A stretch of DNA of 64,000 bases, taken from Deltaproteobacteria bacterium (GTDB lineage: Bacteria > Myxococcota_A > UBA9160 > UBA4427). This document shows positions 8,823 through 18,451 of this stretch, piece after piece. The notes under the pieces are model-generated. The model saw only the letters and a list, made by a program, of their open reading frames with translations, searched no databases and was not told the origin of the DNA. How positions within the stretch are numbered: the first letter of the stretch is position 1; every line of letters starts with the position of its first letter. The stretch lies in the NCBI GenBank assembly GCA_002719955.1, contig PBFW01000067.1:108176-172175 (forward strand), read 5' to 3'. A program made the position numbers and the translations under genes.

Positions 8823-9502
8823 TCACTCCGAGCGGCTGTCATCCCCGGTGACGTAGTGCTGTGAGCCCCAGTGGTGGGCGAGAGAGTTGATCGTGTAGGT
8901 CGAGTGCCAGGGAAGAGTCGTCGAAATTCAGAAGCTCCAGACGAGCCCGGCCAGACCATCGACCGTGGTACAGGTCGCCGCCAGTCCCAGGGGAACGGAG
9001 ACATGCCAGCGGTTCAGCCAGAGCCGTTCCGGATAGGTGGCGAAGCCGCGAATGCGGTCGATCTCGGCCAGCTCGAATTTTTCGGAGAAGATCCACGACT
9101 GGCGAGCCCACCAGAAGCCCTTGCGCGGTGAGTGGAGATCGCCCTCTCGATCCCAATAGCGGTGGTGAGGGCGATGGCCGGCGGCCCACCGGAGCGGACC
9201 TTTCTGGCCCGCGGCACATGCCAACAGCGCGAGCAGGAATTGATAGGCTCGGCTGGTCTTGAAAGCTTTGTGCGAGAAGTAGCGGTGATAGTCGGCGTTG
9301 ATCGCGAAGAGGCGGATCCAGAAGAGGCCTAGGCAGAGGGCGACCTCGAAAGGGCCGACGCCGGTGTAGAAAGCGACGAGGCAGCCGGCGTGGATCGTCA
9401 TGTAGGGGCCGGCGGAGGGGTGTCCCTGGCGCTCTTGCCAATAGCCTTCCGTTCGGGCGCCTTCTGGGGTTCCCCGCCGTTCTGAATCGAGGTCTCGCTC
9501 AT
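8823..9502 (-). pseudogene. Acyl-CoA/fatty-acid delta-9 desaturase remnant
   Basis: Homology to membrane di-iron desaturases runs through YHRYFSHKAFKTSR (first His box) and GHRPHHRYWDREGDLHSP (second His box). It then reaches a TGA at 8928-8930. The same frame continues past this stop for 34 codons with clear family sequence (STYTINSLAHHWG, TGDDSRSE) and then meets a second TGA at 8823-8825. The third His box (GEGWHNNHH in intact enzymes) is absent. The best start, an ATG at 9502 preceded by GGGGGAG, is in another frame, which suggests an additional N-terminal frameshift. Several otherwise invariant residues have drifted. This is most likely a decayed gene. Confidence 0.8.
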
Positions 9503-9838
9503 GAGGGCAGGCTCCCCCTGGTATCGCCCTTCCGCAGGGCTGGCGCGAGCCAACGGGGGGTCTCGGGGGGCGGCCGCTCGGCGCCTGTGAAAGTTCGGTC
9601 AAAACGGGCTTTCCGGTGTGTTTGCGCTAAGTTGCGCGCGCCTTGGCCTGATGAGGCGGGGCCACATGATGCCCTCCGAGATCTTTTCGGGCAGCGTCCG
9701 GAACGACCACCCTCGAGGGTGCCGCTCGGGGCATCGCCAAGGAAATTGCCGACCACGTCCCGACCGGCGCGACGCATGCGGGGGCGGCTTCCGGGGACAT
9801 CCCGAGCCGAGTTCCACGCCAACGAACGAAAGAAGATC

Positions 9839-11659
9839 ATGCCGCCTGAGCAGTCCGAGACGCGGGTCCGCGAGGATCTTCGCAATGTCGCGATCATCGC
9901 CCACGTCGACCATGGAAAGACGACCCTCGTCGATGGGTTGCTGCGCATCTGCGGCGCCTTTCGAGAAAACGAAACCGTCGAAGAACGCGTGATGGATTCG
10001 GGGGATCTCGAGAAGGAACGTGGCATCACAATCCAGTCGAAGACGACCGCAGTCGATTACGAAGGCGTACGAATCCAGCTCGTCGACACGCCTGGCCACG
10101 CCGATTTCGGGGGCGAGGTCGAACGCGTGCTCGGGATGGCTGACGCGGCGCTGCTCCTCTGCGACGCATATGAAGGGGTCATGCCGCAGACGCGTTTCGT
10201 GCTCCGCAAGGCGCTCGCACACGGATTGCGGCCGATCCTCATCGTGAACAAGGTCGATCGACCCGAAGAGCGGGCTGAGGAAGTCGTGGACGAGGTCTTC
10301 GACCTACTGGTCGAACTGGGTGCCGACGACATTCAGCTCGACTTCCCCGTCGTCTATTGCTCGGCCAAGCAGGGGGTCGCTTCGTCGGAATATGGCGGGG
10401 AGATGAAGGATCTGATTCCGGTTCTCGACACGATCCTGCGCCATGTCCCGCCGCCGGTGGGGAACGATCACGCGCCGCTTCAGTTTCAGGCCGTGACGCT
10501 GGGCTACGACTCCTTCGTGGGGCGTCTCGTGATCGGGCGCGTTGTGCGCGGGAAGATGAAACGTGGTGCATCGGTGATCCGGATTCCCGAGGAGGGGACG
10601 CCCGACTCCTTCCGGATCACGAAACTCTTTGGGACGCTCGGAACCGACCGCGTTGAGATCGAGGAAGCCCGTGCGGGCGATATCGTGATCGTGGCCGGTG
10701 TCGATTCGATCGATGTCGGTGATACGGTTTGCGACCCCGGGAATCCCGAATCGCTGCCGCGCATCGCGATTGATCCGCCGACGATTCGGGTTCATGTGTC
10801 GGTGAACAACTCGCCTTTCGCGGGCCGCGATGGCAAGTTCGTGACGAGTCGGCAGATCGGTGAGCGTCTCGAGCGGGAGGGCATGTCGAATATCTCGGTC
10901 GTGATCCAGCGGACGGAGAAGCTCGACACCTTCGCGGTTTCCGGTCGTGGAGAACTCCAGCTCGCCGTGCTGATCGAGACACTGCGACGCGAAGGCTATG
11001 AGTTCGCGGTTTCCCGCCCCGAGATCATCGTCAAGGAGGTCGACGGCCAGCGTTGCGAGCCCGTCGAAGAGGTCGTCGCCGATGTGCCCGAGACGGCCGC
11101 CGGTTCGGTCATGGAGAAGCTTGCACAGCGCAAGGGCCGCATGGAAAACATGGAACATAACGGGGACCGCGTTCAAATGCGCTTCATCGTTCCGAGTCGT
11201 GGCCTCTTCGGGTATCGCGGCGAGTTCCTGACCGACACCCGCGGCGAAGGCATCCTCTACCGGACGGTCCAAGGCTTCGAGAGATTTGCAGGGGATCTTC
11301 CCGGCCGCGGGGTTGGACCCCTCGTCTGCACCGACCAGGGTCGCACGACCCCCCACGCGATCTTCAAGATCCAGGAGCGGGCGATGCTCTTCGTGCCGCC
11401 CGGCGTGGATGTCTACGAAGGTCAGATCGTGGGCGAGAGTCGACGCCAGGGCGACCTCAACGTGAATCTTACGCGCGCCAAGAAGCTCGACAATATGCGT
11501 GCCTCCGGTCGTGACGAGAACGTGATTATCACGCCCTGTAAGAATCTCACGATCGAGGAAGCGCTCGGGTGGATCGAGGACGACGAATTACTCGAAGTGA
11601 CACCGGTCGAACTGCGCCTGCGAAAGCGGGTATTATCCCAATCCTTTCGGAAAAGGTAG
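9839..11659 (+). CDS. typA: Ribosome-associated translational GTPase TypA/BipA
   Basis: 606 residues, the usual TypA length. GTPase motifs are complete: AHVDHGKTT (G1), GITIQSKTTAV (G2 region), VDTPGHADFGGEVER (G3), NKVDRPEER (G4) and CSAKQG (G5). The EF-G-like domains III and V are followed by the TypA-specific C-terminal domain (KKLDNMRASGRDE, LTIEEALGWIEDDE). It binds the 70S ribosome and supports assembly and stress adaptation. The open frame extends 84 codons upstream without homology; the ATG before PPEQSETRVREDLRN matches the family start. A PhyH-type dioxygenase gene follows after 10 bases. Confidence 0.97.
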   Translation: MPPEQSETRVREDLRNVAIIAHVDHGKTTLVDGLLRICGAFRENETVEERVMDSGDLEKERGITIQSKTTAVDYEGVRIQLVDTPGHADFGGEVERVLGMADAALLLCDAYEGVMPQTRFVLRKALAHGLRPILIVNKVDRPEERAEEVVDEVFDLLVELGADDIQLDFPVVYCSAKQGVASSEYGGEMKDLIPVLDTILRHVPPPVGNDHAPLQFQAVTLGYDSFVGRLVIGRVVRGKMKRGASVIRIPEEGTPDSFRITKLFGTLGTDRVEIEEARAGDIVIVAGVDSIDVGDTVCDPGNPESLPRIAIDPPTIRVHVSVNNSPFAGRDGKFVTSRQIGERLEREGMSNISVVIQRTEKLDTFAVSGRGELQLAVLIETLRREGYEFAVSRPEIIVKEVDGQRCEPVEEVVADVPETAAGSVMEKLAQRKGRMENMEHNGDRVQMRFIVPSRGLFGYRGEFLTDTRGEGILYRTVQGFERFAGDLPGRGVGPLVCTDQGRTTPHAIFKIQERAMLFVPPGVDVYEGQIVGESRRQGDLNVNLTRAKKLDNMRASGRDENVIITPCKNLTIEEALGWIEDDELLEVTPVELRLRKRVLSQSFRKR

Positions 11660-11669
11660 GAATCTGGAC

Positions 11670-12503
11670 ATGGATGCATCCCTCGAACTCTCGGAATCAG
11701 AACGGGCGCAGTACCGGGAGAACGGGTTCTTCGTTCGTGCGTCCGTATTCGGTGCACTCGATATCGAGCGTTTGCGCGAAGCGGCGGAGCGGGTCGTGGC
11801 GGAAGCGGGCCGGGCCTCGGATGAGAAGGTCGATCAGATCTCGCGTTCTGCGGTCCCGGGTTCCGATGACTATCGGATCGACGGAAATCGGTATATCGAG
11901 GCCGCCGATGCGACGGTTCAGTTCGAGCATGCCGAGGGGTCACGGACGATCCGGGTGATCGAGCCCTTTCACCATCTCGATCCCTTCTTCGACACGATCC
12001 TCGAGGATCCTCGATTGGTGGTTCCGATCTGCGGCCTGCTCGAAGCTGATCGGGTTTCGCTCTGGACGGACAAGATGAATCTGAAGCGTCCGCGCGAGGG
12101 CTCGGCCTTTCGCTGGCATCAAGATTCGCCGTATTGGAGCCACGTCTGCGGGCATTGCGATCTGCTTCCCAATGTCATGGTCGCGCTCGACGACGCCAGC
12201 CGGGAGAATGGTTGTTTCAGGATCGTGCCGGGAAGCCATCGCAGCGGCTTTCTGCCGGGCCTCCACGACGGAACCCAACTCGGTCCGCTCTTTACGGACC
12301 CCGAGTATTTCGATGAGAGCAATCCATGGTTGGCGGAAGCGCCGGCCGGGAGCCTCGTTTTTTTCGATTCACATACCGTCCATGGCAGCGAACCGAACCA
12401 CTCCAGTCGCCCGCGACGAGCGATCGTGCTGACTTATCAGCCCGCGGATCATCCGATGTTCAAGGTCGACGAGACGAGGAATTTCTCGCTCGAGGCCCGT
12501 TAG
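11670..12503 (+). CDS. Phytanoyl-CoA dioxygenase (PhyH) family protein
   Basis: Fe(II)/2-oxoglutarate dioxygenase of 277 residues. The iron-binding HxD lies in FRWHQDSPYW and the distal His in FFDSHTVHGSEPN; an Arg for 2-oxoglutarate follows in SSRPRRAIVLTYQ. PhyH members hydroxylate lipid-derived or secondary-metabolite substrates, and the substrate here cannot be told. It sits 10 bases behind typA and may be read from the same transcript. Confidence 0.85.
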   Translation: MDASLELSESERAQYRENGFFVRASVFGALDIERLREAAERVVAEAGRASDEKVDQISRSAVPGSDDYRIDGNRYIEAADATVQFEHAEGSRTIRVIEPFHHLDPFFDTILEDPRLVVPICGLLEADRVSLWTDKMNLKRPREGSAFRWHQDSPYWSHVCGHCDLLPNVMVALDDASRENGCFRIVPGSHRSGFLPGLHDGTQLGPLFTDPEYFDESNPWLAEAPAGSLVFFDSHTVHGSEPNHSSRPRRAIVLTYQPADHPMFKVDETRNFSLEAR

Positions 12504-12587
12504 TTCGGGGGCCCCTGCTCCTCTCGGTGAAGGATCCGAACGAGCGAGCTGACCCGCGCCGACAGAACACGATGAACTTCTGCGAAC

Positions 12588-13199
12588 TCACAGATCCCGC
12601 AGAGAAGCCTTGGCGAATTCCGCCTGCAGCGCTTCGTAACTCGTCGCCACGGGGAATTGCGGGAATTCGTCGATCACGTTCTGCGGCGGGCAGAAGAGGA
12701 TCCCGGCATCGGCTTCGGCTAGCATCGTCGTGTCGTTATACGAATCACCGGTCGCGATCGTTCGGAACTTGAGCGAGTGGAAGGCCTTGACAGAAGCGCG
12801 TTTCGGGTCGGGCTGGCGGATCTTGTAGTCGGTGATCATGCCCGCGTGATCGATTTGGAGCTTGTGGCAGAGGATCGTTGGCCAGCCGAGCTTGCGCATG
12901 AAGGGTTCGGCGAATTCGTAGAAGGTGTCGGAGAGGATCACGACCTGGAAGCGTTCACGTAGCCAGTCGAGGGCATCCGAGGCGCCCGGGAGTGGGTCCA
13001 TTCCGTCGATGACCGTTTGTATATCGCCGAGACCGAGCCCGTTTTCGCGAAGGATCGCGAGCCGCTGGGTCATCAGTTGATCGTAATCCGGGATGTCGCG
13101 GGTGGTCGCCTTCAGGGCTTCGATGCCCGTTCGATCGGCGAAGTTGATCCAGACCTCAGGGATGAGGACGCCTTCCAGGTCGAGACATGCGATTTCCAT
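12588..13199 (-). CDS. thrH: Phosphoserine phosphatase / homoserine phosphotransferase ThrH
   Basis: HAD-superfamily enzyme of 203 residues that follows Pseudomonas ThrH almost along its whole length. Landmarks are MEIACLDLEGVLIPEVW with the nucleophile Asp7, TTRDIPDYDQLM, FQVVILSDTFYEF (motif II), LCHKLQID, and ATGDSYNDTTML with the C-terminal Asp pair. ThrH hydrolyses phosphoserine and can transfer phosphate to homoserine, linking serine and threonine synthesis. It is a single gene, convergent with the dioxygenase gene to its left. Confidence 0.94.
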   Translation of the reverse strand: MEIACLDLEGVLIPEVWINFADRTGIEALKATTRDIPDYDQLMTQRLAILRENGLGLGDIQTVIDGMDPLPGASDALDWLRERFQVVILSDTFYEFAEPFMRKLGWPTILCHKLQIDHAGMITDYKIRQPDPKRASVKAFHSLKFRTIATGDSYNDTTMLAEADAGILFCPPQNVIDEFPQFPVATSYEALQAEFAKASLRDL

Positions 13200-13375
13200 G
13201 TACCGGGGTTTAGCAACCCGGCAGCGAATCCGCTTGAGCCGGCCATCAGGCGGGCCGATTCGTTACGCTGTCGGCCCTCTCTAAATCTGTTCGACCGGAT
13301 GGCCCGCTCTCGACGCGGGGCATGCTGAGCCGTGGCCGCCGGCCGCACGGCGAGGAGACGCCAGACTTGGACACG

Positions 13376-14149
13376 ATGGAAGCGGTTATTCTCGGAGTGG
13401 TGCAGGGGCTGACCGAATTCTTTCCGGTTTCGAGTTCTGGGCATCTCGCGATGATCCAGTCCTTCTTCGGCGGACGGGAGACGGGTGGCGTCCTCTTCGA
13501 AGTTGTCGTTCACGTCGCTACGCTCTTCGCGATCACGTTCTTCTATCGCGCCCGGATTCGGGAACTGGCGACGGGATTTGTCTCTCGGAATCCGGCGGCG
13601 ATCGAATATGTCGGCAAACTCGCCGTGGCGACCCTGCCCACCGTCGTGTTCGGGTTGGCGGCTCGGTCCTGGATCGAGGCACAATTTTCGAATCCCCTCT
13701 TCGTGGGCTGCACGCTGCTCATCACGGGAGGGATCGTTGCGACAACGCGCTGGACCACGCCGAAAGCCACCGCGATCGTACCGACGTGGGGCGCGGCGCT
13801 CGCGATCGGATTGGCGCAGGCGCTCGCGATCCTGCCCGGGATCTCTCGGAGTGGATCGACGGTCGCGATGGCCCTCGCCGTTGGCGTGTCGCCTCTGGCA
13901 GCTGCTGAATTTTCCTTCCTGATGGGGATCATCGCGATCACGGGCGCGGCGGTTTTCGCGGTCCCGCAGCTGGGGGGAATCGAATCCGACGTATGGGTGA
14001 GACTCGGCCTGGGCGGCGGCGCCGCACTGGTTTCCGGCCTGCTCGCGATTTCGCTATTCGTTCGGACGCTCGACCGCAACCTCTTCCACTATTGGGCCGG
14101 GTATTGCTGGCTGGTCGGGGGCGGATTCTTGGTCTGGACGCTCATGTGA
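13376..14149 (+). CDS. uppP: Undecaprenyl-diphosphatase
   Basis: BacA/UppP integral-membrane phosphatase of 257 residues that recycles undecaprenyl diphosphate for peptidoglycan and O-antigen synthesis. Both family motifs are intact: QGLTEFFPVSSSGHL near the N-terminus and PGISRSGSTVAMAL in the middle. About seven to eight hydrophobic segments follow. The start is the ATG before EAVILGVVQG, 18 codons inside the open frame. Its gene is some 25 kb from the dcw cluster that uses its product. Confidence 0.95.
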   Translation: MEAVILGVVQGLTEFFPVSSSGHLAMIQSFFGGRETGGVLFEVVVHVATLFAITFFYRARIRELATGFVSRNPAAIEYVGKLAVATLPTVVFGLAARSWIEAQFSNPLFVGCTLLITGGIVATTRWTTPKATAIVPTWGAALAIGLAQALAILPGISRSGSTVAMALAVGVSPLAAAEFSFLMGIIAITGAAVFAVPQLGGIESDVWVRLGLGGGAALVSGLLAISLFVRTLDRNLFHYWAGYCWLVGGGFLVWTLM

Positions 14150-14282
14150 ACGCGAGGCGGGGTTTTCGCGTCCACGTCGCGCGAGCGTTCGCGATCGCGC
14201 GAAGTGCATCGGCCATCGACATCGCGACCCGGTCGGCCATTGCTTGATCTCTACAAGCGCCGCGACCGGGATCGCGTCCGGT

Positions 14283-15749
14283 TCAAGGCTCCAGGATCGG
14301 ATGGAGTCGCTGAGCTGGCTGGGTCTCGCGCAGCTTCTTGAGCGCTCGCGCTTCGAGCTGACGAACGCGTTCACGAGACAACCCGAGGGATTGACCGATC
14401 TGTTCGAGGGTGTGCTCCTCCTCGCCGCCGAGGCCGTAGCGCAAACGCAGGATTAGTTGCTCACGCGGGGTGAGGCTTCCGATCAGCGAACCCACGCCCA
14501 TGCGCATGCGGTCGTCGTCGATCCCGCCGTCTGGCCGATCGGCCATGGCATCCGGTACGAAATCCTCGAGGCGCTTCTCCGTCCCCGCGACATTCGATTC
14601 GAGGGAGATGGCCTCGCGCGAGAGTCGGTCGAGGGCTTCGAGCGAATCCGTGTCCGTTCCGAGGGCCGGAGCGAGTTCTGCCGGGGTCGGTTCACGCCCG
14701 AGTTTGCCCGTCAGCTCCGCGCGCACGCGCTGGCTTCGCTGCAGCCGGTCATGCACATGGGAGGGCAGACGGATCGTTCGCGAGTGGTTCTGGATCGCCC
14801 GCACGAGGGCCTGTCGAATCCACCAGACCGCGTAGGTCGAGAACTTGAAACCACGGCGATGATCGAATTTCTCGACCGCGCGGATCAGCCCGAGATTCCC
14901 CTCCTGGATCAGATCCGGAAACGAGAGTCCAAGGTTTCGGTAATCCTTGGCGATCGCGACTACCAGTTTGAGATTATGCTCGATGAAGCGGTTCTTGACC
15001 GTGGACATCGAGTCGTGTGCGTCTTCGACCGCATTGGTCAGCTCGATCATGCGCTTCTTTTCGACGCCCGCATCATATTCGAGTTCGGTCAACTTCTTCG
15101 TCCGCTTGCGTGCACGTCGCATCTCGCCGCACAGGCCAATGCTCTTCTCGCGCAGCTCATGGAGTACAGCGAGGGAGAGTTGTGCGCTGTGCATCTCCTT
15201 GGTGATCTTGGCGTCGACCTTCTCGAGCGCCGTGGAGTACGCGAGGCCGGATTTGTCGATCTTCTTGTCGCGGTCGGTCAGCTGTGCGCGCAACCGCTTG
15301 ACCGCGCGTTCGACCCGCGCTGCGATCTCGCCCGTCTCCTCGTCGCCGACAGATTCGGACAGCTTGGCTCCCGTATGGGAGAGCGCGCGCAGCGCATCCC
15401 AACGAGCCACCACATGCATTGCCGAGATCGGAATCGCGTAGAGGGCACCTCGAAGCGCAGCCGTCGCGGCCTCGAGGTCCTTGGCGAGGACGACCTCTTC
15501 CTCGCGTTTCAGGGTCCGGGTGCCACCGATTTCCTGAAAATACGACTCGAGAGGGCGTCGCTCACGACCGGGGTCGAGTTCTTCCGCGGCGACGACGGCG
15601 GTCGCGCCCATCGTCGGCGCAGCTTTCTTTCCATCATTGGTCTCCGTCGCGGAGGCCACAGCGGTCTTCTCGGCCTTGGGTGCGCCGGCCTTCTTCTTTT
15701 TCTTGGCTGCGGGTACCGCCGCCGACTTCTTCTTCTCTTGAGTGCTCAA
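14283..15749 (-). CDS. RNA polymerase sigma-70 factor (RpoD/RpoS type)
   Basis: 488 residues. After a Lys/Ala-rich N-terminal tail (~60 residues with KKKKK runs), region 1.2 is seen as RRPLESYFQEIGGTRTLKREE. A helical non-conserved insert of about 150 residues follows. Region 2 (RFIEHNLKLVVAIAKDY, DLIQEGNLGLIRAVEKF, FSTYAVWWIRQALVRAI), region 3 and region 4 (LTPREQLILRLRYGL, SLGLSRERVRQLEARALKKL) are all present. Region 2.4 and the 4.2 helix-turn-helix are canonical, so it should recognise standard -10/-35 promoters. The length fits a group 1 or group 2 factor. The low-complexity N-terminus instead of region 1.1 makes an alternative or stress factor more likely. An AT-rich 840-base spacer lies upstream. 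Confidence 0.9.
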   Translation of the reverse strand: MSTQEKKKSAAVPAAKKKKKAGAPKAEKTAVASATETNDGKKAAPTMGATAVVAAEELDPGRERRPLESYFQEIGGTRTLKREEEVVLAKDLEAATAALRGALYAIPISAMHVVARWDALRALSHTGAKLSESVGDEETGEIAARVERAVKRLRAQLTDRDKKIDKSGLAYSTALEKVDAKITKEMHSAQLSLAVLHELREKSIGLCGEMRRARKRTKKLTELEYDAGVEKKRMIELTNAVEDAHDSMSTVKNRFIEHNLKLVVAIAKDYRNLGLSFPDLIQEGNLGLIRAVEKFDHRRGFKFSTYAVWWIRQALVRAIQNHSRTIRLPSHVHDRLQRSQRVRAELTGKLGREPTPAELAPALGTDTDSLEALDRLSREAISLESNVAGTEKRLEDFVPDAMADRPDGGIDDDRMRMGVGSLIGSLTPREQLILRLRYGLGGEEEHTLEQIGQSLGLSRERVRQLEARALKKLRETQPAQRLHPILEP

Positions 15750-16591
15750 CTCGATTCCTCTCGCGCCCCGGTGCGGTTCCGTCGTGGATATCGCCCAGAG
15801 GGGTAGGTTTGGTCATATTCCTCGTCGATGAAACGGTGGAGGGCGTTTCTGCGCTGAGTCATCCTTCGCATGACACTTTCCGTCATTAGTGCTGCTTGTC
15901 GTGTCCGGTGGGGCAGTGTTTGCGAGGCGGTGTCGTTTCTGGCCGTGGAGCCCCGTCCGTCCTCCATCCGGGTTGCCCCCTGGCTTCTCCAAAGCATTTC
16001 AATTCGAGGCGATTCAATGATCCCGGATCGCCTTCGCTCCATCATCCGCGCAGGTTGGTGTGGGTCGCGCCGGAGAGGAGATGCAGGGCCAGGAACCGAG
16101 TTCGTGTCGACCATAACTCGTCCACGGCTCGCCGGTCGCTCGTCCGGCGGGCTCGCAGATGAATATTGATTTAATATTTATATTGCTAGAATTTCACCTA
16201 TTTAGCCAGCAAATTTCGTATTGCCCGGGCAATCGAAGGGAATTTTGTGTATCGCGAGAAGTGCCCCTCGTGTCGTTTCCTTCCCTCTTAGAGTGCGCTC
16301 AAGGTGACGAGAGGTGATGTGGATTCGCCACGCTGCTCGTCAACTCTTGCTTGGGCCGGCTGATTGTCCGCATGATCCCCTCCTAACGATTATGTAGCTC
16401 GCTTATCCGCGATGTGTCGGAAGAGACGCACAATTTGAGTGTGAGGCGGCTCTAACGGCCATTCTGTTGCCGTCGTGTTGCAGATCTGCTGGTTCTGTCA
16501 CGTCTCGAGCCGGAAAAGTTCCGTTTCGCGCCGCGACCGGTCCGATCCGCAGTCGAGCTGAGAGCGGGGCCATCCCTCGCGGGGACGGTCG
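15750..16591. other. Intergenic region with AT-rich island
   Basis: 842 bases between the sigma factor start and the SLC13 transporter stop. No open frame here has convincing homology or codon structure. From about 16158 to 16260 the composition turns sharply AT-rich (GAATATTGATTTAATATTTA and similar), unlike the GC-rich surroundings. It contains the palindrome listed separately. The region lies upstream of the sigma gene on the minus strand and probably holds its promoter and control sites, although a small RNA cannot be excluded. Confidence 0.6.
16220..16233. promoter_or_regulatory. Perfect 14-bp palindrome, candidate operator
   Basis: ATTGCCCGGGCAAT is its own reverse complement and is flanked by TTCG on the left (after one extra T) and CGAA on the right. 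It stands inside the AT-rich island about 470 bases upstream of the sigma factor start. A dimeric regulator site is the simplest reading; no matching regulator is identifiable. Confidence 0.35.
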
Positions 16592-18367
16592 CTAGAGCGG
16601 CCAAATCCAGGGGATCGCGATCAGCGCGACCGCCGCACAGATCAGATCGAGGGGAATACCGACTCGGATGAAATCGCGGAAGCGGTAGCCGCCGGCGCCG
16701 TAGACGATCAGGTGGGTCTGATAGCTGGCCGGGAAGGCAAAGGCGCAGGCGGAGGCGATCGCGACCGTCATCACGAAGGGCCGTGAGTCGACGCCGAGCT
16801 GGGCGGAAGCGGCGAGGGCGATCGGAAACATGATCGCCACCGCCGCGTTGTGATGGAGCGTCTCGGCCATCGTGAGGCAGAGCAGGTAGATCACGATGAG
16901 CGTCGCGATCGGCCCGAGATGTCCGACGCTCACCACGAGTCCCTGGGCGACGAATTCTGCGGCTCCGGATCGGTCCATCGCATTGGCGATCCCGAGCCCG
17001 CAGCCGATCGTGATCAGCACGGACCAGTCGACGGCCATACGCGCCTGACTGGCGCTGATACAGCGTGTTCCGATCAACGCCGCCACTGCGACGAACGCGG
17101 CGATCGAGATGTGGACGTTGGCAAGGCTCACGGCCAGCACCATCACCGCCAGGATGCCGAGGGAGACGCGGGCGCGTTCGAAGGCCGGGGGGGTTGCGCC
17201 CGGGAGTTCGCTTGCCAGATAGAAGTCGCGGCTGTTGCGGTGCAGGCGCATGAACTCGGGCGCACATTGCATCAGCAGGGTGTCGCCGGGGCGCAGGACG
17301 ATGTCGCCGATCTTGCCCTGCACGCGTTCGGCATTTCGATGTACGGCGATCACCACGGCGTCGTAGACCGACCGGAAATTCGATGCCTTGACCGATTGTC
17401 CGATCAGGGGAGAGGATCCCGACACGACTGCTTCGACCATCGGTCGGTTGCGCCCCCCCGGCAGACTTCGCAGCAACTCCTCGGGCGCCGCCGGCTCGAG
17501 ACCCCGGGTGCGCTGGAGGTCGATGATCGTCGAGAGGACACCGGCGAAGACGAGGATGTCGCCGCTCTGGAGAACCTCATCGGGGCCGACCGGCGTGATC
17601 AGGTGGGCACCACGGTCGATCTCGACCAGAAAGAGCCCCGGCAGGTTTCGCAGGGCAGCTTCTTCGACGCTCTGGCTGCTCAGGGGACTGTCTTCGGTCA
17701 CCCGCATCGCGGCGGTGTATTCGCGGCTTCGATCGTCGAGTTCCTCTGTCGCGTCGACGTGATCGGGCAGGCGGCGGGGGGCGATGAAGAGGAGGTAGAG
17801 GAAGCCGGCGGAAGCGATCAGAACGCCGATGGGGGCCGGCTCGAAGAAATGCCAGGGCTCAAGTCCCGCTTGATCCACGAGGCCGACGATCGTGAGGATC
17901 GTGCTCGTTCCGATCACCGTTGTCAGGCTGCCGAGGATCGAGGCATAGGAGAGCGGGATCAGAAATTTCGAGGCCGGGACCCGATGGCGGCGTGCCCAGT
18001 CGATCAGCGTTGGTGTCATCATGGCGACGATCGGTGCGTTGTTCAGGAAGGCCGAGAGGCCGGCAACCGGCAGGGTCATGCGCGCCATGGAGCGACGCAC
18101 GCCGGAATAGCGGCCGAGAAAGCGGCCGAGCGTCATCTCGAGTGCGCCTGTTTCGCGCAGCGCAGCTGATACGATGAAGAGCGCCCCGATCGCGGCGACG
18201 ACTGGATTGGCAAAGCCCGCGAAGGTTTCGATCGGGCTGAGAATGCCCGTCGCGCCGAAACAGATGAGCGTCGCCATCAGAACCAGATCCGGGGGCGCCA
18301 ACTCCCGAATCATCGCGGCGAGGGCGAGCGCGACGAGTGTGAGTGTGAAGAGGATCTGCCAGTCCAT
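16592..18367 (-). CDS. SLC13-family permease with two RCK_C domains
   Basis: 591 residues. The N-terminal half has about five hydrophobic segments including SAFLNNAPIVAMMTPTLIDW, the SNNAP-like substrate/sodium motif of the DASS/SLC13 group. The middle (about residues 200-370) is soluble and holds two TrkA-C/RCK_C repeats, seen as LVEIDRGAHLITPVGPDEVL and LRPGDTLLMQC. The second membrane half follows with ETLHHNAAVAIMFPIAL, the paired motif. Such proteins carry sulfate, dicarboxylates or other anions with sodium; the substrate is unknown here. The open frame runs 170 codons upstream over the divergent gene, so the ATG at MDWQILFTLTLV is chosen. Confidence 0.88.
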   Translation of the reverse strand: MDWQILFTLTLVALALAAMIRELAPPDLVLMATLICFGATGILSPIETFAGFANPVVAAIGALFIVSAALRETGALEMTLGRFLGRYSGVRRSMARMTLPVAGLSAFLNNAPIVAMMTPTLIDWARRHRVPASKFLIPLSYASILGSLTTVIGTSTILTIVGLVDQAGLEPWHFFEPAPIGVLIASAGFLYLLFIAPRRLPDHVDATEELDDRSREYTAAMRVTEDSPLSSQSVEEAALRNLPGLFLVEIDRGAHLITPVGPDEVLQSGDILVFAGVLSTIIDLQRTRGLEPAAPEELLRSLPGGRNRPMVEAVVSGSSPLIGQSVKASNFRSVYDAVVIAVHRNAERVQGKIGDIVLRPGDTLLMQCAPEFMRLHRNSRDFYLASELPGATPPAFERARVSLGILAVMVLAVSLANVHISIAAFVAVAALIGTRCISASQARMAVDWSVLITIGCGLGIANAMDRSGAAEFVAQGLVVSVGHLGPIATLIVIYLLCLTMAETLHHNAAVAIMFPIALAASAQLGVDSRPFVMTVAIASACAFAFPASYQTHLIVYGAGGYRFRDFIRVGIPLDLICAAVALIAIPWIWPL

Positions 18368-18451
18368 CCGCGCTGCACGATACCCTATTCGATCTCGTCC
18401 GGTCCAAAAGCCATCGCGTGCAGCGCCGCCGAAATCCGCCACACTCCGGCC

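Noticed and set aside
8928..8930. TGA in the desaturase read as selenocysteine or a readthrough codon
   Set aside because: The gene also lacks the third His box and probably has an N-terminal frameshift, so decay is simpler. No selenocysteine family is involved.
14457..15806. Plus-strand open frame (449 codons) opposite the sigma factor
   Set aside because: It is a shadow of the sigma-70 gene, whose regions 1.2 to 4 are intact on the other strand.
15746..16114. 122-codon minus-strand frame upstream of the sigma factor
   Set aside because: It overlaps the sigma start, has no homology, and its Arg-rich sequence looks like random translation of GC-rich DNA.
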